Assembly: GCA_021158735.1 (NCBI GenBank)
Contig: JAGGUC010000067.1
Coordinates: 1 to 32,849 of the forward strand
From: Desulfurococcales archaeon
Lineage (GTDB): Archaea > Thermoproteota > Thermoprotei_A > Sulfolobales > NBVN01
Length of the DNA stretch: 32,849 nt
Reading direction: 5' to 3'
The position numbers were made by a program, and so were the translations under genes. The notes under the pieces were generated by a model. It was given only the letters and a program-made list of their open reading frames with translations. It had not been told where the DNA came from and made no database searches. Within the stretch, counting starts at the first letter, position 1. Each line of letters opens with the position of its first letter. Below are positions 30,588 to 32,849 of this stretch, in pieces.

Positions 30588-32384
30588 TTACGATATCCAT
30601 TCTATAATCCGTTCTCCATTTCTTGTTTTTCTTACTTTACGTACTTGTACTAGGTATTCTATAACTCCCTTAATATCTTCCTCCCTATACTCTTCATCTC
30701 TAACTTCTTTTCCTAACTTCTTCACTTCCTCAATTAATTCTCTTTCACGTATTCTCTTTCTTTCGCGTATGGTTGTTTCAACATCGTCTAGAAGAGAGTT
30801 ATATGATATTGATGGTATACCTAGTAGTAGAGCATATGTTCTAAGCTCTTTATCGTTTGTGAAGAGCACAGCATTCCTCCTTAAAGCTTCTAGAAGAACC
30901 GCGGTATCCACTAAGTCTCCACTTGCCATCTTTGCTATTTCAGAAGCCCCTCGGAGAGCCTGAGCTATAACCGCAGCTTGAGACACGGACTTAGAGGTTG
31001 GCTCCTCCAACACTTTTAATCTAATGTATCCTGCTCCGCTTATTTCATAAAGCCTAGTCAACGATCTTATTATGTTGTTCATTTCTTTTTTAATACTAAA
31101 CTTTCTCTTCAATTCATAGATAACTGGAGTAGGGATAATAATTTCCCTACCTGACATGAAGGTTTTGAAGAATGAGCCTCGAGGATTATAGGGGTAAGTT
31201 AGTGTAGTGATTATATTTGTATCCATTACTATGGGCTTTTTCCTATCGAATAGGGGATTTGTGAAAAGCTCGATTTCCACTTCCGTACTAAGATCTATTT
31301 CCGGAAAAACTTCATAGCTAATTACCTGGCCATAAGGGGTGGGTTCAACGAAGGGCTTCACCATTTCATCATATACTTCAAATTCCTTTACTTTAGCAGG
31401 GGATGTAAAGGGTAGGAGAACATCACCATAAAGGTAGATGCTCTTGTATTCGAGCGTTTCATATACTTTCCTCCTAACCCAGTTTATTGTACCTTCCTCA
31501 CCACCTTGAATTAATTGGCTAACTATTTTCGAAGGATTATATACCTTTAGCTTAACCTTTTTAGCCTTTTTAACCCAGTCATTATCAGCTCTCAACGGAA
31601 CCATAGTTATTGGGAGAAGGCTGGGCTTAAGCTCTTTATTGCTAAGCTTGAAAATGCTAGAAATAACCCAGAACGCCATGAATGGGTTGGCTGTTAAAGC
31701 ACGCAGAGGATTAGGGTGATAAGCGAAAGAGCCTACGTCTATGCCTGATATTAGGAAGGATTCTTCGATAGGAAAGTCTATGGATGAGAAGAAGGAACCT
31801 ACACCAACCACTACATCAGCTTCCTTTAAAGCATGCTTAATCAGGTCTTTCACTTCGCTAGTAGCTCCATCCACAATCTTCATTAATTCTTCTTTAGCGC
31901 TCTTCATCTTGGGATCGGTCATGGCCAGTATGGTCGTAGGTTCTATGTTCTTCTCTGTTCTAAGGTACATAGTAAAGTCTATAAACTTCTCCTCAACTAA
32001 TGAGTAGACTTTCTTAAACACTTTATATTCCTTAGAGTTCTCTCTTAGCTTATCGAAAGCTGGTATTTTTAAGATGTAATCGTATTGATGAGGTTTCCAA
32101 CCTACTTTCTCAGTAAAACCAAATTCTGTTAGGAAATAGTAGTGCTGATTTGCAATATGGTCGAAAACACTTAGCAACATACGTGCCTCTTTATCAGGGT
32201 CTATTTCCTTAAATTCTCTAACTTTTTCAATAGTAGTACGGCTTCTAAAAGAAGGTCTATTAAGTTCAAAACCCACTTGATCACCAAACTCAACCTTCAA
32301 TTCGTTCTTTACATTATCCTTGATGAAGATTCCATGTTCAAACCATAAGCTTACCCAAGCTCTATAAGACTTCATGTTTTTCAT
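30588..32384 (-). CDS. Large PIN-domain protein with unrecognised N-terminal region
   Basis: 598 residues. Residues ~386-530 form a PIN ribonuclease-type domain: VMDTNI (Asp388), PTPVIYELKRK (Glu424), GDLVDTAVLLEAL (Asp490, Asp493) and LFTNDKELRTYA (Asp511) supply the acidic metal site. The ~385 residues before it (SLWFEHGIFI..., VVVGVGSFFSSIDFPIEESF, IDVGSFAYHPNPLRALTANP) match nothing I know. A basic/acidic helical tail of ~60 residues follows the PIN domain. This is far larger than VapC toxins (~130 residues). It has its own promoter and no antitoxin-sized gene overlapping it; the next gene is a divergent RHH protein. In a mobile island such a protein could act in defence, RNA control or element maintenance; that is inference. 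Confidence 0.7.
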   Translation of the reverse strand: MKNMKSYRAWVSLWFEHGIFIKDNVKNELKVEFGDQVGFELNRPSFRSRTTIEKVREFKEIDPDKEARMLLSVFDHIANQHYYFLTEFGFTEKVGWKPHQYDYILKIPAFDKLRENSKEYKVFKKVYSLVEEKFIDFTMYLRTEKNIEPTTILAMTDPKMKSAKEELMKIVDGATSEVKDLIKHALKEADVVVGVGSFFSSIDFPIEESFLISGIDVGSFAYHPNPLRALTANPFMAFWVISSIFKLSNKELKPSLLPITMVPLRADNDWVKKAKKVKLKVYNPSKIVSQLIQGGEEGTINWVRRKVYETLEYKSIYLYGDVLLPFTSPAKVKEFEVYDEMVKPFVEPTPYGQVISYEVFPEIDLSTEVEIELFTNPLFDRKKPIVMDTNIITTLTYPYNPRGSFFKTFMSGREIIIPTPVIYELKRKFSIKKEMNNIIRSLTRLYEISGAGYIRLKVLEEPTSKSVSQAAVIAQALRGASEIAKMASGDLVDTAVLLEALRRNAVLFTNDKELRTYALLLGIPSISYNSLLDDVETTIRERKRIRERELIEEVKKLGKEVRDEEYREEDIKGVIEYLVQVRKVRKTRNGERIIEWIS

Positions 32385-32420
32385 AAAAGGCGCCCTTCAC
32401 GGACTTATCTCGATTTCATA

Positions 32421-32430
32421 ATATATTTTT
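32421..32430 (-). promoter_or_regulatory. TATA box of the PIN-domain gene
   Basis: On the minus strand AAAAATATAT lies about 37-46 nt before ATG 32384, placing transcription start about 15 nt before the ATG. A separate TATA-like TAAATTTA at 32523-32530 points the other way to the gene at 32568. Confidence 0.4.
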
Positions 32431-32567
32431 GTAAAAAGTTAAAATATCTAACCATAACCTTCTCCCTTAGCCTACAACCTTCTCAACCCCGTTAGGTATG
32501 ACTAGACTTTAAATTATATGGTTAAATTTATGAGTTCTAATGTTTTAGAGTTAGTATTGGTGTTAAC

Positions 32568-32849
32568 GTGGCTAGTAGTAAGGGGGAAACGTATCATCAG
32601 AGGTGGAGGCGTGAGCACCCTAGGCTTCAGATATATCTTTCTAAAGAAGAGTATGAGTGGCTTAGGAAGAGAGCTGATGCTAAAGGGGTATCGATGAAGG
32701 ACATTGTTCTAGAGGCTATTAAGCGTGAAAGGGATGTGGAGCTTGAAAAGAATTTGGAGTTTCTTAGGGGGTTTTATAGAGCATTAGATCTGTTTATTGA
32801 TGATCCATGGGAATTCTATGTGAGGGTTATTGATAGAGCTAGGAGTAGG
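32568..32849 (+). CDS. Ribbon-helix-helix (CopG/Arc-type) DNA-binding protein, 3' end outside window
   Basis: From GTG 32568 (GGTG 5 nt upstream) the frame is open for 94 codons to the window end. RLQIYLSKEEYEWLRKRADA followed by KGVSMKDIVLEAIKRERD is a textbook ribbon-helix-helix: one beta strand, helix, turn, helix. The extension (FLRGFYRALDLFIDDPWEFY...) is helical and could bind a partner or oligomerise. Such proteins are the usual regulators of archaeal mobile elements and antitoxins. It is divergent from the PIN-domain gene and is a candidate regulator of it. Confidence 0.75.
   Translation, partial: MASSKGETYHQRWRREHPRLQIYLSKEEYEWLRKRADAKGVSMKDIVLEAIKRERDVELEKNLEFLRGFYRALDLFIDDPWEFYVRVIDRARSR

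Overview
The window looks like a hyperthermophilic crenarchaeon (Thermoproteota, closest in style to Desulfurococcales-like orders; I cannot name a genus). The evidence is the gene content: a form III RuBisCO, a beta-CASP ribonuclease without KH domains, archaeal NAC, an Fe-S XPD-family helicase, many GTG/TTG starts, TATA boxes about 26 nt before leaderless starts, AGG/AGA arginine codons and an SSV/pNOB8-style tyrosine integrase beside a tRNA gene. Host-type genes occupy about 9.2-24.7 kb. The two flanks are accessory DNA.

Left flank (1-9.2 kb). Two identical 42-bp copies of a tRNA 3' half (1077-1118 and 7259-7300) bound a decayed integrative element of about 6.2 kb. Behind each copy lies the start of the same integrase-like gene: 179 codons at 1284, and a ruined piece at about 7440. 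Short repeats of the TGTTATATCAC type flank the cores like integrase arm sites. The element carries two metallophosphoesterase genes under copies of the same promoter/palindrome, a GC-rich hairpin candidate RNA, a pilin-like surface protein, a gene broken by a 10-bp tandem duplication, a small membrane protein translationally coupled to a truncated XPD-like ATPase, a set of mutually exclusive hairpins and an AbrB-like small protein. Neither tRNA half has a 5' half in view, so I infer a tandem array whose intact tRNA lies left of base 1. Right of the second core are an HTH pseudogene overlapping an HPP membrane protein, and decayed DNA.

Core (9.2-24.7 kb). A FecB/FecCD/ATPase metal-type ABC importer lies behind a GTGCAC palindrome that brackets its TATA box. 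It converges on an FmdE-family gene whose start region carries the same 10-mer, so the two may share a regulator and a metal, possibly Mo/W. Next come a broken maleate isomerase/arylmalonate decarboxylase family gene, a SIS sugar-phosphate protein, the beta-CASP nuclease divergent from NAC, a COG1709-like HTH regulator, an adenine deaminase pseudogene with an insertion of about 200 bp, the helicase, an aminopropyltransferase (speE type), form III RuBisCO (AMP/nucleoside carbon recycling), a Mrp/NBP35 Fe-S carrier ATPase and an anchored extracellular protein.

Right flank (24.8-32.8 kb). An intact tRNA-Thr(CGU) is followed at once by a full integrase with its catalytic residues. I read everything from there to the window end as part of another integrated element whose far att site is not in view: a secreted coiled-coil protein, a zinc-ribbon protein, a small secreted protein with a frameshift between signal peptide and body, an iteron-like repeat zone at 29.66-29.92 kb, a 598-residue protein with a C-terminal PIN nuclease domain and a large unrecognised N-terminal region, and a ribbon-helix-helix protein cut by the window end.

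Most promising for novelty: the tandem tRNA-fragment att array with its non-autonomous element, the PIN fusion protein, the iteron/palindrome zone, and the two structured RNA candidates at 3.5 and 6.8 kb. Many breaks in the accessory genes are single-base indels, so read-level confirmation matters before calling all of them pseudogenes.
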